Below, in pieces: positions 1 through 8,736 of a stretch of DNA of 64,000 nt. Made by a program: the position numbers and the translations under genes. Each line of letters begins with the position of its first letter. Within the stretch, counting starts at the first letter, position 1. Origin of the DNA: Saccharothrix sp. (GTDB lineage: Bacteria > Actinomycetota > Actinomycetes > Mycobacteriales > Pseudonocardiaceae); the NCBI RefSeq assembly GCF_031180885.1, contig NZ_JAPSLK010000027.1:28089-92088 (forward strand). Reading direction: 5' to 3'. Below the pieces are notes generated by a model. It was given only the letters and a program-made list of their open reading frames with translations, was not told the origin of the DNA and ran no database searches.

Positions 1-12
1 GGAGACAACGCC

Positions 13-594
13 ATGACCGCCGCCATCGTCGAACGCGACGAAACCGCCGAAACCCACCGCGACTACTACCGACTCGTCCGAACCGTCGAGATCACCGGAC
101 GCACCGTCCGCGCCACCGTCCACCGCGACTTCTACGCCGAGCAAAGCCTCGCCCACGTCGAAATGATCAACGACTACGGCACGTGGACCCATCTCGCCGA
201 CGAACCAACGGTCGAATGGTGGTACGACACCCCGCACCCACGCACCGACCTCACCGCCGACACGTTCCTCGGCAAGACCGCAGAACGCCTCATCCGCCGC
301 GCCGCCGCGATCCTCGCGCCCCCGACCACCAGCGCCCCCGCCCTCACGCCCCACCTGCTCGACGCGATCAGCGCGCTCCTGGCCAACGCCCACGGCTATG
401 ACAGCCAACACCGCGTCGACCCGGACGACATCACCTGGGCGACAACCCACGGCAACCGATTGCACATCATCCAGCACGACGACGGCAGCGTCACCTTCAC
501 CCAAGCCCACCGCGACGACTGCCCCTTCATCACCACCACCGGCACCCAGGAGTGCGACGAAGACTGCTACCTCCCCCACGCCGCCGACCAGTGA
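13..594 (+). CDS. Hypothetical protein, 193 aa
   Basis: I do not recognise the family. The ATG is preceded by a clear GGAGA ribosome site seven bases upstream (positions 1-5), and codon use is strongly G/C-ending, so it looks like a real gene. The protein is acidic, has no membrane segment or signal peptide, and ends in a cysteine-containing tail (C in DDCPF, then ECDEDC near residues 170-183) that could bind metal. The same 12-base leader (GGAGACAACGCC) precedes the next plus-strand gene at 626, so the two probably formed one operon of an integrative element or plasmid-like region. Its role cannot be inferred. Confidence 0.6.
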   Translation: MTAAIVERDETAETHRDYYRLVRTVEITGRTVRATVHRDFYAEQSLAHVEMINDYGTWTHLADEPTVEWWYDTPHPRTDLTADTFLGKTAERLIRRAAAILAPPTTSAPALTPHLLDAISALLANAHGYDSQHRVDPDDITWATTHGNRLHIIQHDDGSVTFTQAHRDDCPFITTTGTQECDEDCYLPHAADQ

Positions 595-601
595 CCGCCG
601 A

Positions 602-1066
602 TCACCAACACGAGGAGACAACGCCGTGGTGCACAACGAGACCACCGATCCCCGGACACCATCGCCACCCCTGATCGACTTCATCGAGCGGTGCCCGGAC
701 TGCGCCGTACCGGTCGGCGAACCCCACGTCTTCGACCCCGACGACGGCGGCTGCGACGTCGCCCGCTGCCTCGTCACCGGATACCAACGCCTCATGTGCG
801 CCCTCGACCACGACTGTGGCGAGGCCGTTGATGCGGACGGTCAGGAGCATCGAGGAGGGTTCGCCGTCGTCGTTCCACAGCTTGCTGAGGGTGGTGGCAC
901 CGACCGTGAACTCGACGTGGTCGGGGAGTTCGCCCGTGTCGCGCGCGGTGATCAGGTCGGTGTGCGCGCTGTGGGCGAACGCGCCGAAGCAGTCGGTCCC
1001 GGCAGGATCTTCGGAGCGGCGTCCGTTGATCCACACGCCCGGTTCCCAGTCGTGGTTGACCAGCAT
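602..1066 (-). CDS. Hypothetical protein, 154 aa, C-terminus probably chimeric
   Basis: The start at 1066 has a strong ribosome site (GGGAGGAA, four bases before ATG), and the first 85 residues have normal codon use. The beginning (VNHDWEPGVWINGRR) and middle (DHVEFTVGATTLSKLW) suggest a small globular cytoplasmic protein. I do not know the family. It is the last gene of a leftward set with the VWA protein, 18 bases from it. After about residue 85 the frame is the complement of the cysteine-rich plus-strand gene starting at 626, so the last 65 to 70 residues are probably not ancestral but were gained by a deletion joining two convergent genes tail to tail. Confidence 0.5.
   Translation of the reverse strand: MLVNHDWEPGVWINGRRSEDPAGTDCFGAFAHSAHTDLITARDTGELPDHVEFTVGATTLSKLWNDDGEPSSMLLTVRINGLATVVVEGAHEALVSGDEAAGDVAAAVVGVEDVGFADRYGAVRAPLDEVDQGWRWCPGIGGLVVHHGVVSSCW
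626..825 (+). pseudogene. Truncated small cysteine-rich (zinc-ribbon-like) protein
   Basis: A GTG at 626 follows AGGAGACAACGCC, the same leader as the gene at 13. The first 65 or so residues look genuine: a CPDC pair, a second part with RCLVTGYQRL and then HDCG. From memory, similar short actinomycete proteins continue after HDCG with a tryptophan-rich stretch. Here the frame instead runs on into sequence that is coding on the opposite strand and finds no stop until 1723. The gene therefore seems to have lost its 3' end near 815-825, where it meets the convergent gene at 602-1066. The end given is the estimated junction, not a stop codon. Confidence 0.4.
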
Positions 1067-1084
1067 GATGTTCCTCCCGTGCGT

Positions 1085-2944
1085 TTAGCGGGCGGTGCGG
1101 AGGGCGGCGACGGCCGCGCGGCCGACTGCCTTGGCGATGTCGGTGGCGGGTGGTGCGGTGGCGAGGTGGTGTGCGGTGTGCGTGTCCGCGTCGGTGGTGG
1201 TCGGGCAGTCCTTGACCCATCCGCACGAGCAGTAGAGAGTCACGCTGCCCCGGCGGTGGGGGATCGTTTGGATTTCGTGGTGGGTCAGGCGGTGGACGGT
1301 CGCGCCGGCCAGTGGGGTGTCGCGGTGGTTGAGGGTCAGCCACAGGACGGCGCAACCTCTGGCGCGCAACCGGTCGAGTCGTTTCTGCCCGTCGTTGCGA
1401 GGCTGCTCGCGGAAGTCGCCGTCGGACACGATGACCAGCAGGCGGGCGGCGTCGGGGCGGGACAGGCCGAGTGCGCCGTCGATGGCGTCGATGGCGGTGG
1501 GAATGTCCTCCCAGTTGTCGCGCGCGTCGAACAGGGTGACCTCGGCCGGGGTGGTGCCGGGGCGGGTGATCGGGCGGACGTGGTGACCGAAGATCACCGT
1601 TGCGGTCCGGGTCGGGACGGTGGTGTGGCGGGCGGCGTTGGCGATGATCCAGGCGGTGGAGGCGACGGCTTTGGTGACGGCGTGAGTGGAACCGGACACG
1701 TCGCAGGCGATGCCCAGCCGTAGCGGTGGTGTCGGGACCGGGGTGCGGGTGGTGCGGGTGAACGGTGCGGCGGTGGGCAGCGCGCCGGCGGCGCGTTGGG
1801 CGTCGGCGGCCAGGGCCCCGCGCATCCGCAGCCGTCCGGGCGGGACGGGCGAGGCGGTCTTCACCGCTACGCGGTCACGGATTCCGGCGGTGGTCAACGT
1901 CCGGCCGAGGACGCGTGCGGCGTTGCGTTCCTGTGCGGTGGGCGGGCGGGTGCCGGCGGTCTCGGTCGTGCCGTCACCGGGTTCGGACGAGTCGAACACG
2001 ACCTCGCGTGCGTGTTCGGCCGCTGTTGCGGCGGCGGACTCGCGCGCGCGTTCATCGGCGGCGCGGGCGGCGGGATCTTGGGGGAGGCGGTGTTTGGCGA
2101 CCGCGCGGGCGACTTTGCCGAGTACGGCGTCGATGGCGTCGGACAACGGCGTCGGCTCCGAGGAGGTGCCGGACGGGTCGGGTGTGCCGGACGGGTCGGA
2201 TTCAGGGTCGGTGGCGACGATCTCGCACCATCGGCGGCCTAGTTCCACCATGGTGTCGGCGTCGTCGTCGGCGGTGCGCAGTGCCTCACGCCACAACGCC
2301 CGTAGTTCGCGCAGGGTGTCCTTGCCGAGTACGCCTCGGACCACCGAGGTCAGCGGCGCGGTTTCGGCGCGGGTGAGGATGCCGGCGTCGACCCGTCCCA
2401 GCAGCAGGGTGGCGGACCGCGCGGCGTTGTACTTGGTCATCTGCGGCGGCTCGTCGGGATCGTCGAACAAGTCGGCGGCGACGATCTCCTTGGTGCACGC
2501 CCGCAGCCAGTGTCGGTCGTCGGGGCGGCGGCGGACCTGTGCCGCCTCCATTCTGGGCTCCTCCATCAACTTCGCGGCGTCGAGCACGTCCGGCGGTGTG
2601 TCGTCGGGTGGTTTCCACGTGGTGTGCTTGGCGTGTCCGCATTCGTGGGTGAGCGCGCCCCACACGCCTGCGTAGCGGGTCCGGTCGGACGGGTTGGCGG
2701 GGTCGGCGGTCGCGGGGTCGATCTTGAGGTGGTCGCCGTCCACCTCGATCAGGTCGAGGGTGGGGTAGAAACACGCCGCAGCACCGTTGCCCGCACCGGG
2801 CGCGATGGTGACCACGATGCCCTCGCGGTCGGCGATCAGGGGCACCTCGCCGGCCAACGCGGCGGACAGGGTGAGCCATTCCGGGCGTGCCGGGAACACG
2901 GCGGTGCCGGTCGCGGTCGGGTCGGCGGTGATGTGCGCGCTCAT
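1085..2944 (-). CDS. VWA-domain protein with HExxH motif (VWA-like metallopeptidase family)
   Basis: 619 aa. The N-terminal third carries THECGHAKH (His100-Glu101...His104), an HExxH zinc-peptidase signature. A charged alanine-rich linker follows. The C-terminal part holds a von Willebrand A fold with the MIDAS motif DVSGST near residue 415 and SDGDF near 500. The last 100 residues contain CSCGW. ATG at 2944 follows AAAGGA by eight bases. It lies 36 bases downstream of a MoxR-type AAA ATPase in the same direction. MoxR/VWA pairs usually act together as chaperone-like or chelatase-like remodelling machines, with the ATPase working on a substrate held by the VWA protein. Whether the HExxH site is catalytic is unknown. 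Such pairs are common on actinomycete mobile elements. Confidence 0.75.
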   Translation of the reverse strand: MSAHITADPTATGTAVFPARPEWLTLSAALAGEVPLIADREGIVVTIAPGAGNGAAACFYPTLDLIEVDGDHLKIDPATADPANPSDRTRYAGVWGALTHECGHAKHTTWKPPDDTPPDVLDAAKLMEEPRMEAAQVRRRPDDRHWLRACTKEIVAADLFDDPDEPPQMTKYNAARSATLLLGRVDAGILTRAETAPLTSVVRGVLGKDTLRELRALWREALRTADDDADTMVELGRRWCEIVATDPESDPSGTPDPSGTSSEPTPLSDAIDAVLGKVARAVAKHRLPQDPAARAADERARESAAATAAEHAREVVFDSSEPGDGTTETAGTRPPTAQERNAARVLGRTLTTAGIRDRVAVKTASPVPPGRLRMRGALAADAQRAAGALPTAAPFTRTTRTPVPTPPLRLGIACDVSGSTHAVTKAVASTAWIIANAARHTTVPTRTATVIFGHHVRPITRPGTTPAEVTLFDARDNWEDIPTAIDAIDGALGLSRPDAARLLVIVSDGDFREQPRNDGQKRLDRLRARGCAVLWLTLNHRDTPLAGATVHRLTHHEIQTIPHRRGSVTLYCSCGWVKDCPTTTDADTHTAHHLATAPPATDIAKAVGRAAVAALRTAR

Positions 2945-2980
2945 CGGGTCTGTCCTTTCGGGACGGTGCTGGTGTGGTGG

Positions 2981-4159
2981 TCAGATGCGGGAACCGAGTG
3001 CGAGCGGTTCGAACGGGGATCCGAACACTTGGCGTACGACGGCGGCGACGGTGTCGCGGTCCTCTTCCGGGGCGGTGCCCACGAGGTTCCCGGCGGCGGC
3101 ACCCACGCCCAACACGCCGGCGATCTTCTGAAACGCCAACAGTTCCCGTAGTTGCGGTGCCCACCCGATCTCGCCGTTGGACTGCCGGGTGGCGAGGTTG
3201 CGGGCGACGGTGACCGCCCGTTTGTCGATCTTGAGTTGGGTCGCGAGGTCGTAGTCGGTGGACACCCGGATCTGCGCGCTGAACCGGGAGGACAGGGCGT
3301 CGGTGAGCACCGCGCCGTGAACCCCGGGGTTGTGGCCGGCGACCACGTAGAACCCGGGTGCCGCGTCGACCACTTCGCCGCCGTTGGCCTTGACGATGAT
3401 CTGCCTGCGCCCGTCCATCGCCGGGTAGACCACGGCGAGCACGGTCGGCGGGATCAGGGTCGCGTCGTCGACGAACAGCGTCCGACCTTCGCGCATCGCG
3501 CGGACCAGGGGTCCGTGCACGAAAACGTAGCGCCCGTCGCCGGTTTGCGTGTACTCGCCGACCAGGTCGGCGACCGTGGTGTCGCCGTCGCCCTGAACCG
3601 TGATCAGGTCCGGGAACGCCGCCTCCACCACCGAGGTCTTCCCCGTCCCCGGCGGTCCGTACATCAGCGCGGCGACGCCCGCCTCACGCAACTTCCGCAA
3701 CGCCGTGACGTCCGGCATCCCGGACAACCGGCGGGGGTGGTACGCCATCCCGTTCGGTCGCATGACCGGACCCGTCACCGCCGCAGTCGACAAGGACACC
3801 GCCGGCGGGGGTGGGGACGTCGTGGAGGATGCCTTCGAGCGGCGTTTCCGGGGCGGCGGCGGGGTCCCGGCAATGATCGCGACGGCGGCGACCGTGGACG
3901 TGGTCGCGGTCGCCCGGTACGCCAACGGCGAGCCCGACACGACCTCCGCCTCACGCCGCGAAGCCAACACCCGGCAGGCGTTGCCCACCGCGCCCGAGGA
4001 CCGGTTGAGCGTGCGCGCGATCGCGCGCGGCGTGAGCGTCGACCCTGCGGGAGCATCGGCGAGCACCCGGGCGACCATCGCGCGCAGTTGCCCATTGCGC
4101 AGCCGTGCGGACGACGTGGACGCGGGCGGTGGCGTCGGAGGTGGTGTGGGAGCGGACAT
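2981..4159 (-). CDS. MoxR-family AAA+ ATPase with N-terminal winged-helix-like region
   Basis: 392 aa. The first 75 residues after a proline-rich start resemble a small DNA-binding fold (RAIARTLNRSSGAVGNACRVL). A proline/serine linker leads to the AAA+ core: Walker A GPPGTGKT near residue 167, Walker B TLFVDDA near 225, and sensor-1-like GHNPG. The DALSSRF segment is typical of MoxR/CbbQ proteins. The start at 4159 follows AAGGGG by eight bases. It is followed after 36 bases by the VWA gene, the standard partner, so the two are very likely co-transcribed and act as one complex. The fused N-terminal DNA-binding-like part is less usual and could tether the complex to DNA, which is inference. 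Confidence 0.78.
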   Translation of the reverse strand: MSAPTPPPTPPPASTSSARLRNGQLRAMVARVLADAPAGSTLTPRAIARTLNRSSGAVGNACRVLASRREAEVVSGSPLAYRATATTSTVAAVAIIAGTPPPPRKRRSKASSTTSPPPPAVSLSTAAVTGPVMRPNGMAYHPRRLSGMPDVTALRKLREAGVAALMYGPPGTGKTSVVEAAFPDLITVQGDGDTTVADLVGEYTQTGDGRYVFVHGPLVRAMREGRTLFVDDATLIPPTVLAVVYPAMDGRRQIIVKANGGEVVDAAPGFYVVAGHNPGVHGAVLTDALSSRFSAQIRVSTDYDLATQLKIDKRAVTVARNLATRQSNGEIGWAPQLRELLAFQKIAGVLGVGAAAGNLVGTAPEEDRDTVAAVVRQVFGSPFEPLALGSRI

Positions 4160-4217
4160 CGTCGCAACCCCTTTCCGGTCGCGGGTGTTCGGTTCGGCGC
4201 GGTGGGGACCGGGCGGG

Positions 4218-4448
4218 TTACCGGCGGTAGTAGTCGGATGCGGGACCGGGCGGGGGAAGTTCCGTGCAAAAAACGTCGTGGATGTCGATGATCTCGTCTT
4301 GTCGGTAAACTGAGCCGGCGGGTGCCACCTGCAAAAACCGTCGGCCGTCCGAACAACCCGGGCAACCCGTGGACGGTAGTTCGAAACACCCGTTCTGCCA
4401 TGCGCGGGCGATGTCCGGACGCACGCCCGGGAACTGTTCGGTTGTCAT
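4218..4448 (-). CDS. Small hypothetical protein with CPGC motif, 76 aa
   Basis: The start at 4448 (ATGACAACC) is chosen over the upstream ATG at 4472 because AGGGG lies eight bases before it. The protein carries a single CPGC pair and a polar tail. It has no membrane segment. It precedes the MoxR and VWA genes in the same direction with a 58-base gap, so it likely belongs to that transcription unit. The stop of a possible further small frame (about 4445-4600) overlaps this start as ATGA, hinting at one more upstream gene. Family unknown. Confidence 0.5.
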   Translation of the reverse strand: MTTEQFPGVRPDIARAWQNGCFELPSTGCPGCSDGRRFLQVAPAGSVYRQDEIIDIHDVFCTELPPPGPASDYYRR

Positions 4449-5275
4449 GTCGGACCCCTGATGTGCGGGCATGGCTCACGCCACGCGTGGATTTGGGAAA
4501 TGATTGCCGGGATGTGGTCGGCGTTTCCGCCCCGTCCCGTCTGCCAATTCAATTGTTGCTCGACTTGTGGCGGTGTGCAACCGGTTTGACGGACTTTTTC
4601 AAGACTCTTTTGGTTGCAATGTCGGCAGCTTGTACTTGAAAGGATTTCGCCAATCGCGCGACATGCGCGAACGCCGCGCGAATGCGAACCGGTCGATTTC
4701 GTTCGCGCGATGACAATGCAAAATGCAAACGGGCTGACTGAAGTGAGAGGGAATGGGGTGGCAGGAATCAAGGAAGGTGGATGGCCGCGAGAGCGGCAGG
4801 TGACCGCCTGCTGGACCGGCCCCAGAGAGTTCCGAGGAGCCAGCCCGCCACCCGGCCCGATGTCTCCACCTGCTTGTGGTCAAGCGAGTCTGGGAGGACG
4901 GCGAGCCCCTTGCCGTCCCGCCTTCCGGCACCTTCTCCGGCTGCGTGGGCACCGGTCTAACCTGATCCCCGACCTGATCCCCAGTGTGATCCTCTGTCTG
5001 CACCTCGGTCGCCTCGCGGAGGATGGGTCGCACGCGTCCCGACCGTTGCAGTCGGTGCATCTCGCGGCTGCCGCGCCGGCACTCCCCAATGCCTTTTCGG
5101 GTGCGCGAGTGAGGATCTTCGCACGTTCTACTCATCTTCTGTCTTGGTGAATGATGCGATCCTGCTCGATGTGTTTGCACATTAGCATTGACGGCCGGTC
5201 GATTGAAAACCGGTACAACGACGGAGGATGGATACCTCTCTCGTATTCGATCGATGCGGAAGACGCGGAAGTCTT
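4449..5275. other. Intergenic, AT-richer stretch; no confident gene
   Basis: About 830 bases without a gene I can support. The 4500-4760 part is clearly lower in GC than its surroundings and contains short repeated words around CGCGAA/CGCGCGA. A minus-strand frame ending at 4445 (last residues REPCPHIRGPT) overlaps the next start as ATGA and turns to G/C-ending codons near its end, so a small gene of uncertain start may sit at about 4445-4600. A weak inverted repeat CCGGT/ACCGG lies at 5195-5213, just past the stop of the regulator at 5276. The region separates the MoxR/VWA unit from the Tad operon and probably holds the promoter of the former. Confidence 0.4.
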
Positions 5276-7864
5276 TCAGTCGCCCGCTGGCTGCGTGACT
5301 TGTTCGGTGTCGCTGCGTGCGCGCAGGCGTGCGGCCAGGCTGAAAGCGTGCTCGGTGGGGCGCTCGTCGATTTCGGCGAGTCGGGCGGTCAGCAGGTCGA
5401 GCGTGCGTGGGATGGCGTCCAACTGCCCGAGGCGTTCCTGCAATCGCATGATGTCCCGGTAGATCAGCTCGTTGTGCGGGTCGAAGGAGCGCGCCACCTC
5501 CAGCAGGTCGAGTGTCCTTTGCGGGTCTTGGTCGATCAGCGTGCGGGCGAGAGCTGCCACGGCGTCGATGGCGTCCCGGCGAACTGCTTCCCTAGGCGTT
5601 TCGATCCATTCGGCGTCGAGTCCGTCGGCCAGCGGGCCGGTATAGGAGTCGACGATGTCGCGGTACGCCTCTGCCCGTTGCCGGTCGGTCGTCGCGGTGC
5701 GGCGTCGGGCGACGGCGGTCGTGAAGCGGTAGTAGTCGACTTCGACGAGGGCCGTGTTGAGCCTGAAGCGACCCTCGCCGACGAGGATGATGTCGGGGAC
5801 TGATCCTTCGGTCGCGGCGGCCACACATCGGCGGAGCCGGCTCATGGTGGAGTTCAGGGCGTTGGTTGTCTTGTCCGGGCGGCTGTTCGGCCAGAGCGCG
5901 GATGTCAGCGCGTCACGGTTCACGCCCTCGAGGTGCAGTGCCAGGAACACGACCAGTTCTCGCACGCGTGGCTGGAACGCTGAAGTGACCTCGCGCTGCT
6001 CATCGATAGCCCCGGGACGCCACCACACCCGCGGCGGGCCCAACACCGTGATCCGCAACGGCGCCGGGGCCGCCTCGCTGCTCGCAGGTGGCTGGCCGAC
6101 CGGTGGTTTCGTCACGTCAGGTGGCGGACTGACGGCGCTGGTGTCGGCGGCTGGTCGGTCGTCCTCGCCATCGAGGAGTTCGAGTTCGGCGTCGGCGGCC
6201 GAGGCTTCGTCGGGCTCGTTCGAATGCGCCAGGAGCAGCAGGTCAAGGATTTCTCGGGCGTGGTGATCACCCAAGCGGAACATGCTGGTGCCGCGCAAAG
6301 GCTCGCCGGGGCCGGGGCTCGTCGCCGACACGGTCCCGTCCTCGCGAACGTAGGCGGTCACACCCGGACTCCACTGGCCCAGCAACAGCCCGACCACGCC
6401 GACACCGGCCCCGTTGTCCAGCACCGCCTGCAACCGCCGGGACTGCGGTCCGGGCACGCGCGCCACCAGCACGACCGGTCCATGGCGGTCGTCGAGCGGA
6501 AGTCGGCTGGCGCGCACCAGGGTCTCCGTCTCCAGAACGTCCAGCGCGGTATCGAGGTCCGACACGACGCACACGCTCGCCGGCAGGGAACTCCGGGCAA
6601 CCTGCCGACCGAACAGCTGCTCGACGTCCTCGGCGGGCACGACCACCCGCGCGCCCTCGGCGTTGGACGTCGAAGCCAGGGCAGTGACGACCAGCGCGCG
6701 GATTGCTGCGGAGGCGCCCGCGCCGATCAGCCCAAGGCCGTGCAGCGCGGCCAGGTCCACGGCGATCTCACGACCATCCCGAACCCCGGCTGGCACGACA
6801 CCCGGCTCGTCACAGCTGCCGTCGGACCCTGGCACCACCAGCGGAGGTCGGCTGGCGACGTCCGGCTCGTCGAAGTCGCGATCATCACGGCTCGTGCGTA
6901 GGTGCGCCAGCCGGAGCTGGTAAACCACAGGTGCGACAGGCAGGTCGCTCCGATCGCGACTGCCTGGCCGGTACCGGCGGCGGTTCCGCCGGCGAACGAC
7001 CACGAGGGCCGTGCTCACCGCGGAAGCCAGACCCAGCCCGACGAACAGTTCCTCGCCCCACCTGAACCCCGGTTCGCCCGAAGGTGCGGTGCTTGCCGTC
7101 GTTGGGGCGCTCGTGGGTGGCGTTGTGGTGGGGGCTGGCGTTGTCGCCGGCACGGCTGGGGCTGTCGGTGTCGGGGCTGGCGGAGATGGCTGAGGGTCGG
7201 GTGTCGTGGCGGTTGTCGCGTCGGCGGGCAAGATCATCTCTTCGCCGGGGAAGATCAGGCTGGGTTGGGTGAGGGTGTCGCCGTTGGGTTGCGGTTTGCC
7301 CTTGTTGAGTTCGAAGATCTCGGGCCACCGGTTGCCGTTGCCCAGGGTGCGTTCGGCCATCCTCCACAGCGAGTCGTACACATCGGTTTCGGGGTCGTAC
7401 GGCTGGACGACTGCGGACTTCGCGCGGGGAGCCTCCTCCTCTGCACGTGGCCATTCCTCGTGTGAAGCGGCGGTCGGCCTGCCCCACGTGTTTGACGACG
7501 CGGCGACTGCTGGGACTTCTTGTTCGATGACGTGTTCGGAGATGGGGATCAGGAGCGTGCCGACGAGCACGGCCGCGATCCGGTACACCGGTCCGACGGC
7601 TGACAGGTCCGGCAGTCGCCTGCCGCGGGCGATCGTCGTGGCGCAGCGTGTGACGTCAAGGGCGAACAACACCCACGCCAGCCAGGTCGCGGCGGTCAGG
7701 ACGTCCAGCAGCAACGCTGGTGTCATCGGTCCCAGCAGGACGTCGCGGACTTGCTCCCAAGACGGGAGGCGGTCGGGCAGCGGCCAGCCGATGAAGTGCG
7801 TGAGCGCCCACGGCAGGCCCGCCAAGAGCGTGGCCAGCGCCGCGGCGGCAAGCGACGTCCGCAC
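5276..7864 (-). CDS. Membrane-anchored LysM-BTAD transcriptional regulator of the Tad cluster
   Basis: 862 aa. Order of parts: hydrophobic segments near residues 4-25, 45-70 and 93-112; a LysM-like segment at about 160-213 (SLWRMAERTLG, then LIFPGEEMILP); a long proline/threonine linker; a further membrane helix near 278-297; a middle domain; and a C-terminal SARP-type region at about 615-845 with an OmpR-like winged helix and a BTAD tetratricopeptide domain (ALWPNSRPDKTTNAL). The GTG at 7864 follows GAGGTGAC. This architecture is a known companion of actinomycete Tad pilus operons and is thought to link envelope state to transcription. Here it is the last gene of the Tad operon. Target genes are not evident from sequence. 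Confidence 0.8.
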   Translation of the reverse strand: MRTSLAAAALATLLAGLPWALTHFIGWPLPDRLPSWEQVRDVLLGPMTPALLLDVLTAATWLAWVLFALDVTRCATTIARGRRLPDLSAVGPVYRIAAVLVGTLLIPISEHVIEQEVPAVAASSNTWGRPTAASHEEWPRAEEEAPRAKSAVVQPYDPETDVYDSLWRMAERTLGNGNRWPEIFELNKGKPQPNGDTLTQPSLIFPGEEMILPADATTATTPDPQPSPPAPTPTAPAVPATTPAPTTTPPTSAPTTASTAPSGEPGFRWGEELFVGLGLASAVSTALVVVRRRNRRRYRPGSRDRSDLPVAPVVYQLRLAHLRTSRDDRDFDEPDVASRPPLVVPGSDGSCDEPGVVPAGVRDGREIAVDLAALHGLGLIGAGASAAIRALVVTALASTSNAEGARVVVPAEDVEQLFGRQVARSSLPASVCVVSDLDTALDVLETETLVRASRLPLDDRHGPVVLVARVPGPQSRRLQAVLDNGAGVGVVGLLLGQWSPGVTAYVREDGTVSATSPGPGEPLRGTSMFRLGDHHAREILDLLLLAHSNEPDEASAADAELELLDGEDDRPAADTSAVSPPPDVTKPPVGQPPASSEAAPAPLRITVLGPPRVWWRPGAIDEQREVTSAFQPRVRELVVFLALHLEGVNRDALTSALWPNSRPDKTTNALNSTMSRLRRCVAAATEGSVPDIILVGEGRFRLNTALVEVDYYRFTTAVARRRTATTDRQRAEAYRDIVDSYTGPLADGLDAEWIETPREAVRRDAIDAVAALARTLIDQDPQRTLDLLEVARSFDPHNELIYRDIMRLQERLGQLDAIPRTLDLLTARLAEIDERPTEHAFSLAARLRARSDTEQVTQPAGD

Positions 7865-7873
7865 GTTGTCACC

Positions 7874-8278
7874 TCATTCCCCGGCCACTCCTGCGAGTGC
7901 GGTCGAACTCCGGCCGTCGTGCCGGGTGGGCGACTGCTCCGGGATCGGAGATCGCGCGCCGGAGGAAGGTCGGCGCGCGTCGCCACGCTCGCTCGCGGTC
8001 TTCGTGCGTTTGCCCCGTCCGGACCTGCGTCGTCCGAGCCACTGGTTGAGGTCTGCGGGTTTGAGATCGGTGAACTCGGCCAGCTCGTCGATGTCCATGA
8101 CGTCTTGCGCCTCGGCGAGCACGGCTGCGAGTGCACGATCGACCTCGCCGAGCTGCTGGACGATCTGGGCCCGTTGCTGGGCGAGTTCGGCGATCTTTTG
8201 CGCGGTGTCGGCTCGGCGCGTGCTGCGGGCGGTGTCCGCGGTCTCGACGCGTCGGCGGATCTCCTCGGGTGTCGCCAT
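7874..8278 (-). CDS. Small coiled-coil protein of the Tad operon, 134 aa
   Basis: The N-terminal 60 residues form a charged heptad-rich helix (ETADTARSTRRADTAQKIAELA) likely to be a coiled coil. A short segment around ELAEFTDLKPADLNQWLG resembles a helix-turn-helix. The rest is a basic disordered tail. The ATG at 8278 has CAGGAGGA eight bases upstream. It sits between the third TadE-like gene and the LysM-BTAD regulator, with gaps of under 30 bases on both sides, so it is part of the operon. It may be an assembly or regulatory accessory. I do not recognise a named family. Confidence 0.55.
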   Translation of the reverse strand: MATPEEIRRRVETADTARSTRRADTAQKIAELAQQRAQIVQQLGEVDRALAAVLAEAQDVMDIDELAEFTDLKPADLNQWLGRRRSGRGKRTKTASERGDARRPSSGARSPIPEQSPTRHDGRSSTALAGVAGE

Positions 8279-8305
8279 GGTGTATTCCTCCTGGGGGGTT
8301 GGGTG

Positions 8306-8736
8306 TCATGGGTCGATCGCGGTCACGCCGTGGACCGGTCGGGCGCTGCCTGTGCCGTGTACCTGGAGCGAGCCGATGCCGATCAGTCCGAGTAGCTGGG
8401 TGCGCTGAGCGCGGCTGACGGTGACCAGGACGGTGTCAGCGGAGACGGTGACTGTGCCGACGGCACCTTCGGCGGCCAGGTGGGCTTGGGCACCGGCAAC
8501 GGCCTGCTCGGGAACGAGCCGCACCGTCCCGGTCGACCGGTAAGCCGACAGGTCGATCGCTTGGGCTCCGGCGCGGGCGGCGGCTTCCGCCTGCCGCCTG
8601 CCCGCACATGTGAGGCCAGCGCGAGGCCGCCGTCGAGGACGAGCCCGGCCATGGCAAGCATTCCGGTGGCGATCACCACGACGAACGCGGTCGCTCGCCC
8701 CTCGTCAGCGGACGACCGGAGGACACGACGGGTCAT
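8306..8736 (-). pseudogene. TadE-like pseudopilin or helicase-associated secreted protein, broken by a one-base frameshift
   Basis: The start at 8736 overlaps the stop of the upstream TadE gene as ATGA. The N-terminal half reads as a TadE/TadG-like protein with one membrane helix (FVVVIATGMLAMAGLVLDGG) followed by LALASHVRA. After that the frame turns into proline-rich nonsense, while the plus-one neighbour frame continues naturally (QAEAAARAGAQAIDL, then the C-terminal part ending at 8306 with HGVTAID). Adding one C near 8612 would join them as HVRARRQAEAAARAGAQ. So the gene either carries a genuine one-base deletion or a sequencing error. Its place in the operon matches the third small TadE-type protein usual in actinomycetes. 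Confidence 0.7.

Noticed and set aside
398-1723. Long plus-strand frame of 441 aa
   Set aside because: Beyond about 825 it is the complement of the VWA gene and of the gene at 602; only the part from 626 to about 825 looks coding.
5213-5234. CCGGT/ACCGG repeat as a terminator after the LysM-BTAD gene
   Set aside because: Only five base pairs and no run of U, so it is not supported as a terminator; mentioned only in the region note.
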